Positions 12,016-12,068 of a stretch of 12,068 nt of DNA are shown in pieces (position 1 is the first letter of the stretch; every line of letters starts with the position of its first letter). Source of the DNA: Lachnospiraceae bacterium (GTDB lineage: Bacteria > Bacillota > Clostridia > Lachnospirales > Lachnospiraceae); the NCBI GenBank assembly GCA_003542935.1, contig DPJQ01000085.1, positions 4,471 through 16,538 of the forward strand, written 5' to 3'. The position numbers and the translations under genes were made by a program. Under the pieces are notes generated by a model that was not told where the DNA came from, made no database searches, and saw only the letters and a list, made by a program, of their open reading frames with translations.

Positions 12016-12068
12016 ATGCATACGCCGGCATACGGCGGGTTCTGTAAACACTTGACGAAATTTTTAGA
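12016..12068 (+). other. right-edge sequence: possible start of a further gene, or a promoter for one
   Basis: An ATG at 12016 has GGGAGGGG ending 4 bases upstream and stays open to the edge (reads MHTPAYGGFCKHLTKFL). The same stretch has a CGCCG/CGGCG hairpin (12023-12037) and a TTGACG at 12052-12057 that looks like a -35 box whose -10 would lie beyond the window. The two readings compete and the window is too short to decide. Confidence 0.3.

Noticed and set aside
1..12068. CRISPR array, insertion sequence or prophage genes
   Set aside because: No regularly spaced repeats, transposase motifs or phage structural genes were found; the holin-like peptide alone is better explained by a type I toxin-antitoxin module.

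Overview
The window looks like a chromosomal segment of an anaerobic Clostridia-type Firmicute, most likely a gut Lachnospiraceae-like organism. The reasons are strong AGGAGG-type ribosome sites, a UUG start, a lysine-rich Fn3-like surface-protein tail, a PucR-type regulator, a cytidylate-kinase-like protein, a YkgJ cysteine-cluster protein and a holin-like peptide of a kind common in that group. No rRNA, tRNA, CRISPR array or insertion sequence was seen.

Layout. Positions 1-309 are the 3' end of a surface protein. It converges on a PucR-family regulator (345-1532, minus). A 362-base divergent region follows, with a clear promoter for the regulator, several dyads that could be operators, and a very strong intrinsic-terminator hairpin lying upstream of the rightward operon. 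The operon (1895-8395, plus) reads: GABA-type aminotransferase, putrescine-type aminotransferase, NhaC-family antiporter-like transporter, betaine/aminobutyraldehyde-type aldehyde dehydrogenase, and a cytidylate-kinase-like protein. The two enzyme steps around 4-aminobutanal give a coherent route: putrescine to 4-aminobutanal (PatA), to GABA (aldehyde dehydrogenase), to succinate semialdehyde (GabT). The transporter is a candidate for substrate or product exchange and the PucR protein for the local regulator. Hairpins at 3276-3311 and 4778-4816 divide the operon and may grade expression.

The next block (8490-10917) is a phosphate-type locus. It has a tandem TTTTACA repeat with 11-base period resembling a Pho box, a decayed remnant of the C-terminal PhoU-like part of a Na/Pi cotransporter, then an intact PhoB-like response regulator with a UUG start and a PhoR-like histidine kinase.

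The most striking part is 10927-11301, which has the full architecture of a type I toxin-antitoxin module. A good promoter leads to a structured leader with a possible sequestered ribosome site, then a 41-residue one-helix holin-like peptide. From the right, a near-consensus extended -10 promoter on the opposite strand would make an antisense RNA of about 100 nt that ends in a perfect 11-bp hairpin plus T7 and overlaps the toxin mRNA 3' end. The window closes with a YkgJ-family cysteine-cluster protein and possibly the start of another gene or promoter at the right edge.
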